A DNA stretch of 9,296 nt from Thiobacillaceae bacterium (lineage in GTDB: Bacteria; Pseudomonadota; Gammaproteobacteria; Burkholderiales; Thiobacillaceae), in NCBI GenBank assembly GCA_024643305.1, contig JAHENE010000063.1, positions 1-9,296 of the forward strand, in the 5' to 3' direction. The notes beneath the pieces were generated by a model. It searched no databases and was not told where the DNA came from. It was given only the letters and a program-made list of their open reading frames with translations. This document shows positions 1-6,104 of the stretch, in pieces (the first letter of the stretch is position 1; each line of letters starts with the position of its first letter). The position numbers and the translations under genes were made by a program.

Positions 1-1699
1 GATTGGCGATCTCGTAAACATGGAATACGCGGCTTGCGAGTGTTTCGAAGAACTTTGAAGTCAGGCTGCGCTGGCCCTGCGTCAGCATTTGCAACACGGT
101 GTTGAAGCGTTCGTCGAAAATGCGCTCCAGCCGTTCAATTTCCTTGTAGAAACGAGTCAGGTTGTGTCCAGGCGGGTTGACGGACGCCAGGCCATGTTCT
201 TCGCTGAATTTTTGGTACATGGCAACCATCATTGCCTGAATCTCCTCCACCTGGCGGTCGGCTTTGGACAGGTTGCCTTTCATTGCTGTAAAGAAGGACA
301 GCATCGCGTCACGCATTTCCCGGCTGAACCGGCTGTTCTCCATGTCACCGCGCGTTTTGCGTATCTCCGCGTGCAGCCGCTGCATGCCCAGATACTTGCG
401 CATCCTGGTGGCGTGATGAGAGAAGATTGTGCGCAGAGCCTTGAACTGGCTGATTCCCTTGTCGAACTGCTGGGTTTCCTGGTTGACCTTGAGCATGATC
501 TGTTCAACCACGTCCCGGTTCTTGCCCCTTAAGCCCTCAAGCTCATCGATCTGGTCCTGCATGTTGGCAAGCCGGGCCTCCAGCAGTTCAGTGGTTTTTA
601 CAACCACGTCCTCCATGGCGCTTTTGGTCGAATCCCGGACAAGATCCTGCTTGCAGGGGATAAGCTCGGATGTCAGTGCTGTTTCGAGTTCTGGCAGGCG
701 GCTCTTTTCCAGGAGGGCGGCATTGTGCTGCACTTTACCAACCAGCGCCTTTTGCGCAGACACCGGATAAACCTGTGATTCGGGCAATTCAAGTTGTGCG
801 GCGCTGGTACGCACCTGTTTGGAGATTTCGGCATTGACCTGGTCCGTGCTTTTGAGGTCATCCCACAGCCCGTCAATCTTGTTCAGCACAACCAGCCGGC
901 CGCGGCTGCCACCCTGGAGGGGGGCGATGTGCTTGCGCCAGATTTCAATGTCGCTTTTGGTGACTCCGGTGTCAGCGGCCAGAATGAATAGCACCGCATG
1001 CGCGTTGGGAAGAAGGTTCAGCGTCAATTCCGGCTCGGTACCAATGGCGTTCAGCCCGGGGGTATCGAGAATCACCAGCCCCTGTTCGAGGAGCGGGTGC
1101 GGGAAATTAATCAATGCATGACGCCAGCGCGGGATATCTATTGTGCCGTCACGCTGAAGAGTGCGCGCCGTATCTTCGTCGTCGGGGTTGATCAGGCCGT
1201 ATTCGGTGGCCACTTCTGCGGTTACGCGCATCGTGTCGGATAGACGGGTCAGCGTTGCCGTCATCTGTTCCACCGAACTTACATCCAAAGGCAGTTCGTT
1301 CCACTCCTGGGGATGGCGTTTGAAATCCGATACCGTGCCTTCACGAGATTTGGTCTGGATCGGCAGCAGTCTGATGGATGGCGGGCTATCTGCCTCATAG
1401 AATAGTTCAGTCGGGCACATGGTGGTGCGTCCGGCAGAAGATGGCAGCACGCGCTGGCGGTAATCGGAAAAGAAAATCGCATTGATCAGCTCGGATTTGC
1501 CGCGAGAAAACTCTGCAACGAAAGCGACATTCAGGCGGTCTTCTTCCAAGCGCTCAAGCAGTTGTTTCAGCTTGAGGTCCGTTTCCGCGTCATTCAATTC
1601 CTGATCGGAAAGCCAGTCCCGCAGTTGCCCAATGCGACTGGAAACTTCGTTGCGCCAATTGCTGTACTGCTCGAACTCGGAAACGAGATTGGTAGACAT
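1..1699 (-). CDS. Dynamin-superfamily GTPase (partial, C-terminus outside window)
   Basis: Read on the minus strand from the ATG at 1699-1697, the frame stays open for 566 codons to the window edge, so the C-terminus is missing. It is a bacterial dynamin-like large GTPase, a family that binds GTP and usually acts on membranes as oligomers. G1 is AEFSRGKS (residues 62-69), the G2 threonines are in SSAGRTT (87-93), G3 is DTPG (212-215) and G4 is NKID (273-276). After the GTPase domain comes a helical, charged stalk-like region (about 350-566) with coiled-coil character near 365-415. The first glycine of the GxxxxGKS P-loop is alanine (A62). ATG 1699 is the first start after an in-frame stop; no clear Shine-Dalgarno precedes it. 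It lies 99 bp downstream of mutM on the same strand. The cellular role is unknown; membrane remodelling is inferred from the family only. Confidence 0.88.
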   Translation of the reverse strand, partial: MSTNLVSEFEQYSNWRNEVSSRIGQLRDWLSDQELNDAETDLKLKQLLERLEEDRLNVAFVAEFSRGKSELINAIFFSDYRQRVLPSSAGRTTMCPTELFYEADSPPSIRLLPIQTKSREGTVSDFKRHPQEWNELPLDVSSVEQMTATLTRLSDTMRVTAEVATEYGLINPDDEDTARTLQRDGTIDIPRWRHALINFPHPLLEQGLVILDTPGLNAIGTEPELTLNLLPNAHAVLFILAADTGVTKSDIEIWRKHIAPLQGGSRGRLVVLNKIDGLWDDLKSTDQVNAEISKQVRTSAAQLELPESQVYPVSAQKALVGKVQHNAALLEKSRLPELETALTSELIPCKQDLVRDSTKSAMEDVVVKTTELLEARLANMQDQIDELEGLRGKNRDVVEQIMLKVNQETQQFDKGISQFKALRTIFSHHATRMRKYLGMQRLHAEIRKTRGDMENSRFSREMRDAMLSFFTAMKGNLSKADRQVEEIQAMMVAMYQKFSEEHGLASVNPPGHNLTRFYKEIERLERIFDERFNTVLQMLTQGQRSLTSKFFETLASRVFHVYEIAN

Positions 1700-1743
1700 G
1701 TTATTTAATCTGATAGAGATTGCCCGTAACGAAGCTAAATAAC
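1700..1743 (-). repeat. 8-bp perfect inverted repeat abutting the dynamin-gene start codon
   Basis: GTTATTTA at 1700-1707 and TAAATAAC at 1736-1743 are perfect reverse complements separated by 28 bp. In the minus-strand transcript the second arm ends directly at the ATG of the dynamin-like gene. It could be an operator or a weak RNA stem covering the initiation site. The arms are AT-rich, so chance is possible. Confidence 0.35.
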
Positions 1744-1752
1744 GGACAACCG

Positions 1753-1768
1753 GCTTAATATCTTAAGC
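1753..1768. repeat. Short palindrome in the mutM-dynamin gap
   Basis: GCTTAA (1753-1758) and TTAAGC (1763-1768) form a perfect 6-bp inverted repeat around a 4-base centre. It is in the 99-bp gap between the mutM stop and the dynamin-like gene. It is AT-rich and has no T-tract, so it does not look like an intrinsic terminator. A protein-binding site upstream of the dynamin gene is the more plausible reading, but there is no direct support. Confidence 0.3.
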
Positions 1769-1798
1769 ATCTCATGAATGGTACAAAAGAGTGAGGAA

Positions 1799-2611
1799 CT
1801 ACTTCTGGCACGATGGGCAGTAATAGGTGGATCGCTGACCGCTGGTCATTTTTTTGATGGTTGTCCCGCAAACCTTGCACGGCAGGCCATCCCGGCCATA
1901 AACCCTGGTTTGAAGCTGGAAATAGCCCAACTCCCCATCGGCGGCGACATAATCCCGCAGGGAACTGCCACCCGCTTTGACTGCGTTTTCCAGGGTGCGC
2001 TTGATCTCGGCCGCCAGTATCTCGCATTCAGCCCTGGACAGGCGTCCCGCAGCCCGTCCAGGTCGGATGCCTGCTGCAAACAGGGACTCTGATGCGTAGA
2101 TGTTGCCTACACCTACCACTATCTTGCTGTCCATGATCAGATTTTTGATAGAGGTCTTACGGCCGCGGCAAGCTTCGTGGAGGTATTTTCCGTCGAAATC
2201 GCAGGTCAGGGGCTCTGGTCCCAGATGGGATAGAAGGGGATGGTTTGCCGGGTCGTCCGTCAGCAGTACTGCACCAAATCGGCGAGGATCCCTGAGGCGC
2301 AGGGTAATTCCTTTTTCGAAAAGCCAGTCGACATGATCGTGAACAGCAGGGGGCTCATTTTTTTCTATGAATCGCAAGCTGCCTGACATGCCAAGGTGCA
2401 CGATCTGGTATACGGCGCCGAAATCAAAAATCAGATATTTGCCCCGCCTTTTGATGGACAACAATTTTTTGCCGGCGAGTTTCGCGTTAATGTTCCCTGG
2501 TACCGGCCAGCGTAAACGACCCTCGCGCACTTTGACGGCTTGCAGGGTTTTCCCTGCAAGCCGAGGCTCAAGACCGCGACGGGTGGTTTCAACTTCGGGC
2601 AATTCAGGCAT
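1799..2611 (-). CDS. mutM: Formamidopyrimidine-DNA glycosylase (Fpg/MutM)
   Basis: A bifunctional base-excision repair enzyme that removes 8-oxoguanine and formamidopyrimidines and cleaves the abasic site. The 270-residue product starts MPELPEVETTRRG; after Met removal, the proline is the catalytic nucleophile and Glu3 the general acid. The frame extends 19 codons further upstream, but the catalytic N-terminal Pro requires the start at 2611. Other visible landmarks are K58 in KRRGKYLIF, the void-filling residues M75, R111 and F112 (DPRRFG), the helix-two-turn-helix segment with VGVGNIYASE (166-175), and a C-terminal zinc finger with C245/C248 and C265/C268 plus R260 that contacts lesion DNA. 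Length is typical of the family. No strong Shine-Dalgarno is visible. The gene is divergent from the small exported-protein gene at 2651, 39 bp away, and lies upstream of the dynamin-like gene. Confidence 0.98.
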   Translation of the reverse strand: MPELPEVETTRRGLEPRLAGKTLQAVKVREGRLRWPVPGNINAKLAGKKLLSIKRRGKYLIFDFGAVYQIVHLGMSGSLRFIEKNEPPAVHDHVDWLFEKGITLRLRDPRRFGAVLLTDDPANHPLLSHLGPEPLTCDFDGKYLHEACRGRKTSIKNLIMDSKIVVGVGNIYASESLFAAGIRPGRAAGRLSRAECEILAAEIKRTLENAVKAGGSSLRDYVAADGELGYFQLQTRVYGRDGLPCKVCGTTIKKMTSGQRSTYYCPSCQK

Positions 2612-2650
2612 GGGAAGAAAATATTGTGCAGCGAGCGGTAAAATACACCC

Positions 2651-2941
2651 GTGAGACGTAGTTTGCATGCCTTTCTGCTGGTCTTTGCCATGCTCTTAAC
2701 GCAGGCAGGGGCACTTGCGCATGCGGTTAGCCACAGCAGCGGCAAGGGGCTGCCTTCGGATAACGCTTGCCAGCTCTGCATCAATTATGCGCAGGTTGCG
2801 GGGAGTGCCCCGCAGCCTGCACAGATCAGCTTGCCGGTGTGCGAGGCAAGCTACCAAAGGCCTGAAACAACTGCACTGGTCTTTTTTGCCAGAACGATTT
2901 TCCATTCGCGCGCCCGCGCCCCGCCCGTCCATCCCGTCTGA
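2651..2941 (+). CDS. Small exported Cys/His protein, DUF2946-like
   Basis: A 96-residue protein with a GTG start. The N-terminus (RR then a hydrophobic core to about residue 23, ending ALAHA) is a good signal peptide, so it is probably periplasmic. The remainder has H24 and H28, a C40-x-x-C43 pair in NACQLCINYAQ, C64, and a C-terminal FFARTIFHSRARAPP segment. This layout resembles the DUF2946 group of small proteobacterial proteins often found near metal transport or TonB genes; the assignment is from memory of the pattern. Alternative starts (TTG at 2663, ATG at 2690) would shorten or destroy the signal peptide, so GTG is preferred. A TAAAAT at 2639-2644 could be a -10 element, but no -35 accompanies it and the ribosome-binding site is weak. 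It precedes the outer-membrane barrel gene by 65 bp. A role as a metal-binding accessory is inferred from position and the Cys/His residues. Confidence 0.7.
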   Translation: MRRSLHAFLLVFAMLLTQAGALAHAVSHSSGKGLPSDNACQLCINYAQVAGSAPQPAQISLPVCEASYQRPETTALVFFARTIFHSRARAPPVHPV

Positions 2942-2960
2942 AACTGTTTGACATAGTTTC
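2940..2960. promoter_or_regulatory. Inverted repeat GAAACT-N9-AGTTTC, possible operator upstream of the porin gene
   Basis: GAAACT (2940-2945) and AGTTTC (2955-2960) are perfect inverted arms in the leader of the outer-membrane barrel gene, overlapping the stop codon of the small upstream gene. The outer GAAA/TTTC resembles the ends of the E. coli Zur operator, but the core TGTTATA-type half-sites are absent. A TTGACA hexamer sits inside (2948-2953). Calling it a Zur or other metal-regulator site is speculation from context. Confidence 0.3.
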
Positions 2961-2976
2961 CCGGCCAGCAGCCGGG
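2960..2976 (+). other. GC-rich hairpin between the DUF2946-like and porin genes
   Basis: CCCGGC (2960-2965) and GCCGGG (2971-2976) form a perfect 6-bp GC stem with a 5-base loop. It follows the stop of the small gene by 18 bp. The sequence after it (TTGCGTTCTTT) is only moderately T-rich, so it may be a weak terminator, an attenuator or a 3' stabilising stem rather than a full terminator. Confidence 0.4.
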
Positions 2977-3006
2977 TTGCGTTCTTTGGTATGACGAGGG
3001 TGAATC

Positions 3007-4380
3007 ATGTACCGACACACGATGGTTGCGTCCGGCATCGCCATGATGCTGGCCGGGCCTGTTTATGCCGCGGACGATCTGTCGAGCATCCGCTCCGAGA
3101 TCGACCAACTCAAGCAGCAATACGAAAAGCGCATTGCCGAACTGGAAAGCCGTTTGCAGGTGGCTGAAGCCAAGGTTGATGCCGCCCAGCAAGCAGCCAG
3201 CGAAGCATTGGCAACGCCTGCGCCAGTTCCCCGCAGCAACAGTTTCAATCCGGACGTTTCGCTGATTCTGCAGGGGCAGTATGCAGACCTTGGCAATGCT
3301 GCCAGTCAGCAGATCAGCGGCTTCCTGACTCCAGAAGGGCAGGCTCGTCCATCAAAGGGATTTTCGATTGATGGCGCCGAATTGATGTTTTCCGCAAATA
3401 TCGATCCCTTGTTCAGGGGTTCAGCCATTTTGACGGTGAATGACGAGGAAGTGGCTGTGGAAGAGGCCTGGTTCCAGACTTTGGGGTTGGGTAATGGCTT
3501 CAATCTCAAGGGTGGTCGTTTTCTCTCCGCGCTGGGTTATCAGAATGAGCAGCACCCGCATGCATGGGATTTTGTCGACAACAGTCTTGTTTACAAAACG
3601 CTCTTCGGCGAGCACTACAGCCAGGATGGCCTGCAGCTTAAATGGCTCGCGCCTACGGATTTGTTCGTCGAGCCGTTTCTTGAAGTTGGCCGTGGTGCCG
3701 GCTTTCCGGGTACCGACCGCAACAGGAATGGCGCAGGGGCAGTGGCTGCTGGTTTTCATCTGGGTGACGATGTGGGGGACTCCAACAGTTGGCGTGCCGG
3801 ATTGGGCTACCTGTCGACCAAGGCCAGTGAGCGTAGCTTTGAAGGCAGCGATCCATTGGGGGTGGATGTAACGGGTGACTTCAGCGGCAAGTCCAGGGTC
3901 TGGTTGGCGGATTTTGTCTGGAAGTGGGCGCCGAACGGCAATCCCAAGGACCACAACTTCAAATTCGCCGGAGAATACTTCCATCGCGATGAATCAGGCA
4001 CGCTCAATTGTGATGATGCCGATCCCTTGAGCCCCAGCAGTTGTGCCGGGGGGATTGGCGGCGCTTACAGCTCCAGCCAGTCAGGTTTTTATGCCCAGGG
4101 GGTTTACCAGTTCATGCCGCATTTGCGTACAGGTTATCGCTACGACAAGCTCTACCGCGGCAATGTCGATTTTTTGGGCGTGGATGCAGCCGCGACCATA
4201 GGCAGTTTGTCGAAATACAACCCAAGCCGGCATTCCATGATGTTCGACTGGAGCCCATCGGAATTTTCAGTGCTGCGCTTGCAATACAGTTTGGACAAAA
4301 GCGCTGAGGGCCAGGATGAGAACCAGTGGTTCGTCCAGTACATCTATAGTTTGGGTGCACACGGCGCCCACAAGTTTTAA
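3007..4380 (+). CDS. Outer-membrane beta-barrel (porin-like) protein with N-terminal coiled coil, probable metal porin
   Basis: A 457-residue protein. A signal peptide (cleavage near AGPVYA, residue 21-22) is followed by a coiled coil at about 25-68, rich in E/K/Q with heptad-like spacing, a Pro-rich linker (71-76), and then about 380 residues of alternating aromatic, Gly and Asp/Asn pattern ending in Phe, typical of an outer-membrane barrel. There is no TonB box or plug domain, and the length is far below a TonB-dependent receptor, so a porin is the better call. Coiled coil plus barrel recalls OprO/OprP-like porins, but I cannot name the exact family. Notable are the His-bearing motifs EQHPHAW (181-187) and GEHY (201-204) and the C-terminal GAHGAHKF, plus a possible disulfide pair C335/C346. 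A GAGGG Shine-Dalgarno (2996-3000) sets the start. The metal-binding protein gene follows after 9 bp, so outer-membrane passage of the same metal is inferred. Confidence 0.82.
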   Translation: MYRHTMVASGIAMMLAGPVYAADDLSSIRSEIDQLKQQYEKRIAELESRLQVAEAKVDAAQQAASEALATPAPVPRSNSFNPDVSLILQGQYADLGNAASQQISGFLTPEGQARPSKGFSIDGAELMFSANIDPLFRGSAILTVNDEEVAVEEAWFQTLGLGNGFNLKGGRFLSALGYQNEQHPHAWDFVDNSLVYKTLFGEHYSQDGLQLKWLAPTDLFVEPFLEVGRGAGFPGTDRNRNGAGAVAAGFHLGDDVGDSNSWRAGLGYLSTKASERSFEGSDPLGVDVTGDFSGKSRVWLADFVWKWAPNGNPKDHNFKFAGEYFHRDESGTLNCDDADPLSPSSCAGGIGGAYSSSQSGFYAQGVYQFMPHLRTGYRYDKLYRGNVDFLGVDAAATIGSLSKYNPSRHSMMFDWSPSEFSVLRLQYSLDKSAEGQDENQWFVQYIYSLGAHGAHKF

Positions 4381-4384
4381 GGGG
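4379..4384 (+). promoter_or_regulatory. Ribosome-binding site of the metal-binding protein gene
   Basis: AAGGGG lies 5 nt before the ATG at 4390 and overlaps the TAA stop of the porin-like gene. This supports translation in one transcript with the upstream gene and fixes the start used here. Confidence 0.6.
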
Positions 4385-4389
4385 TTTCC

Positions 4390-5292
4390 ATGAACAAGTT
4401 GAAATTTTCATTTGCCGTGCTGTCATTGCTGGCTACCGGCGCTGTACATGCCGCGCTCAATGTGTTTGCCTGTGAGCCCGAGTGGGCGGCTCTGGTCAAG
4501 GAATTGGGCGGTGATGAGGTGAAAGTGTATGCCGCAACCACGGCACTGCAGGATCCGCACCACATTCAGGCTCGCCCTTCGTTGATTGCGAAAATGCGCC
4601 AGGCCGATCTCGTGGTTTGCACCGGCGCCGAACTGGAAATTGGCTGGCTGCCGGTACTGTTGTCCGAATCCGGCAATGCCCGTGTGCAGCCAGGGCAGTC
4701 TGGTTATTTCGAGGCTGTGCATTATGTCCCCTTGCTGGAAAAGCCCGCGCGTCTCGACCGCGCTGAAGGTGATGTGCATGCCTCGGGCAATCCGCATATC
4801 CAGACCGACCCGCACAATATTGCCAAGGTTGCCACTGCACTCGCAAAAGTCATGGCCCAGATCGACAGCGAGCATGCGGCCACCTACGACAAACACGAGC
4901 AATCTTTCCAGCTTCGCTGGGGCCAGGCCATGAAAGTATGGGAAGCCAAGGTGGCGGATCTGAAAGGCGTGCCGGTTGTTGTCCAGCATGACGCTTTCCC
5001 CTATCTGGAAAACTGGCTGGGTCTCAAGCGGGTTGCGGTGCTGGAACCCAAGCCTGGCGTAGATCCATCTGTTTCCTATCTGGCAGCAGTCCTCGATGGA
5101 CTAAAAGCCAGCCCGGCAAAAATGGTGCTGCGCGCGGCCTATCAATCAGACCGGCCCAGCAGATGGCTTTCGGAAAGGGCTTCAATTCCGGCGGTGGAAT
5201 TGCCTTTTACTGTGGGCGGCAATACAAAAGCAAACGATCTCTACGGCCTGTTTGACGATACTGTCGACCGCCTGCTGGGAGCCTTGAAATGA
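4390..5292 (+). CDS. Zinc/manganese ABC transporter substrate-binding protein, ZnuA-like (cluster A-I)
   Basis: A 300-residue periplasmic metal-binding protein. A signal peptide ends near GAVHA (residue 20-22). The ZnuA/TroA-fold landmarks are in order: DPHHIQARPS with metal-ligand candidate H57, GNPHIQTDPHN with H136, and VVQHDAFPYLENWLGL with H200. The usual fourth acidic ligand is probably D283 or a neighbour in the C-terminal segment TKANDLYGLFDD. The substrate is most likely Zn(II), though Mn(II) cannot be excluded. Unlike classical ZnuA there is no long His-rich loop before the second His motif; the stretch is short, with only H130 besides H136. The stop overlaps the start of the permease gene by 4 bp (ATGA), indicating coupled translation. 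No ATP-binding subunit gene follows. The family is clear; the metal is inferred. Confidence 0.92.
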   Translation: MNKLKFSFAVLSLLATGAVHAALNVFACEPEWAALVKELGGDEVKVYAATTALQDPHHIQARPSLIAKMRQADLVVCTGAELEIGWLPVLLSESGNARVQPGQSGYFEAVHYVPLLEKPARLDRAEGDVHASGNPHIQTDPHNIAKVATALAKVMAQIDSEHAATYDKHEQSFQLRWGQAMKVWEAKVADLKGVPVVVQHDAFPYLENWLGLKRVAVLEPKPGVDPSVSYLAAVLDGLKASPAKMVLRAAYQSDRPSRWLSERASIPAVELPFTVGGNTKANDLYGLFDDTVDRLLGALK

Positions 5293-6071
5293 CATTGGAA
5301 ACAATTGACCTCAAACTGGTTGGCCCGGCCTTTATCGCCGGCTTGCTTATTCTGTCCACTCATGTGCCGCTGGGGCGGCAGGTGTTAGGACGGGGCATTG
5401 TGTTCCTTGATCTGGCGGTGGCTCAGATGGCAGCTCTTGGCGTGATTGGGGCACATTTCGCCGGGCTGGAATCGGGCTGGATGGTCCAGGCATTTGCCGT
5501 AACGGCTGCGGTTGCCGGTGCAACTTTGCTGAATCTGGCAGAACGCCTCTGGCCAGAAACCCAGGAAGCGCTTATCGGCACAGTCTTCGTTGTAGCGGCC
5601 TGCCTGGGGATTTTGTTGCTGGCGCATGACCCGCATGGCGGTGAAGCGATGCAGGATTTGCTCGCAGGCCAGATCTTGTGGGTCGGCAGTCAGGAACTGT
5701 TGGTTGCAGCAGTAATTACAGCCATTCTGGCCTTGTTGCTGTTGACGCCTTTTGCCCGTAGCGGCACAGGCTTCTATTTGCTCTTTGCCTGCGCTGTAAC
5801 ATTGTCTGTGCAACTGGCAGGGGTGTATCTGGTCTTTGCAAGCCTGATCGTACCGGCGCTCGCCACAAGAAGACTTGCCGGTTACACAGGGGTGCTTGCG
5901 GGCTGGGGGATCGGTGGGCTGGGGTATGCATTGGGCCTTGCCTTTTCAGCTATGCTTGACCTGCCTTCAGGGGCAATAGTGGTTTGCCTTTTGTCAGCGG
6001 TCGCAGTTGCGTTTGTGTCGGTATTTATGCCCCTGTTGAGAACTTATGCGGAACGCAAGGCGCTAAAATGA
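5289..6071 (+). CDS. Metal ABC transporter permease, ABC-3 family (ZnuB-like)
   Basis: A 260-residue polytopic inner-membrane protein with about seven to nine hydrophobic segments between residues 10 and 250. The C-terminal signature SVQLAGVYLVFASLIVPALA (173-192) is characteristic of the ABC-3 permease family that imports Zn, Mn or Fe with a periplasmic binding protein. The usual N-terminal motif (His in a SHA/AHA context before LPG/LLG) is replaced by LAVAQMAALGV (42-52), so the conserved His is Gln46. A loop AHDPHGGE (112-119) carries two His and may sit near a metal path. The start overlaps the binding-protein stop; GGGAG at 5277-5281 can serve as ribosome-binding site. The cognate ATPase gene is absent from this window, before or after. 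The next gene starts 33 bp downstream without a visible terminator. Confidence 0.9.
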   Translation: MTLETIDLKLVGPAFIAGLLILSTHVPLGRQVLGRGIVFLDLAVAQMAALGVIGAHFAGLESGWMVQAFAVTAAVAGATLLNLAERLWPETQEALIGTVFVVAACLGILLLAHDPHGGEAMQDLLAGQILWVGSQELLVAAVITAILALLLLTPFARSGTGFYLLFACAVTLSVQLAGVYLVFASLIVPALATRRLAGYTGVLAGWGIGGLGYALGLAFSAMLDLPSGAIVVCLLSAVAVAFVSVFMPLLRTYAERKALK

Positions 6072-6095
6072 TTCAAATATGGATTGTCATACGAT

Positions 6096-6100
6096 AGGAA
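6096..6100 (+). promoter_or_regulatory. Ribosome-binding site deciding the TPR-lipoprotein start
   Basis: AGGAA lies 4 nt before the ATG at 6105. The same frame is open back to a TTG at 6084, but that start lacks such a site and would put SYDRNA ahead of the signal peptide. The ATG at 6105 is therefore preferred. Confidence 0.55.
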
Positions 6101-6104
6101 CGCC

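Noticed and set aside
89..532. 147-codon open frame on the plus strand at the left end
   Set aside because: Lies opposite the dynamin-like gene, whose minus-strand frame is open throughout with GTPase motifs.
1763..1792. Promoter for the dynamin gene (TTGTAC, 18-bp spacer, GATATT on the minus strand)
   Set aside because: Only 3/6 and 4/6 matches with a long spacer; not enough to call.
2622..2645. Imperfect 24-bp palindrome between mutM and the small gene as a divergent operator
   Set aside because: Only about 8 of 12 half-site positions match and they do not resemble a known Zur/Fur box; could be chance.
2612..2668. N-terminal extension of mutM to an ATG at 2668 (19 extra residues)
   Set aside because: Fpg needs Pro as the residue after the initiator Met; the extension would bury it and would overlap the divergent small gene.
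2948..2953. Perfect TTGACA as a -35 box for the porin gene
   Set aside because: At 16-18 bp spacing the sequence is GC-rich (GCCGGG) with no -10-like hexamer, so it is not called as a promoter.
3421..3984. 187-codon open frame on the minus strand opposite the porin-like gene
   Set aside because: Shadow of a well-supported plus-strand gene; no domain or ribosome-binding site seen.
3007..4380. TonB-dependent receptor assignment for the barrel protein
   Set aside because: No plug domain or TonB box, and 457 residues is too short; the N-terminus is a coiled coil instead.
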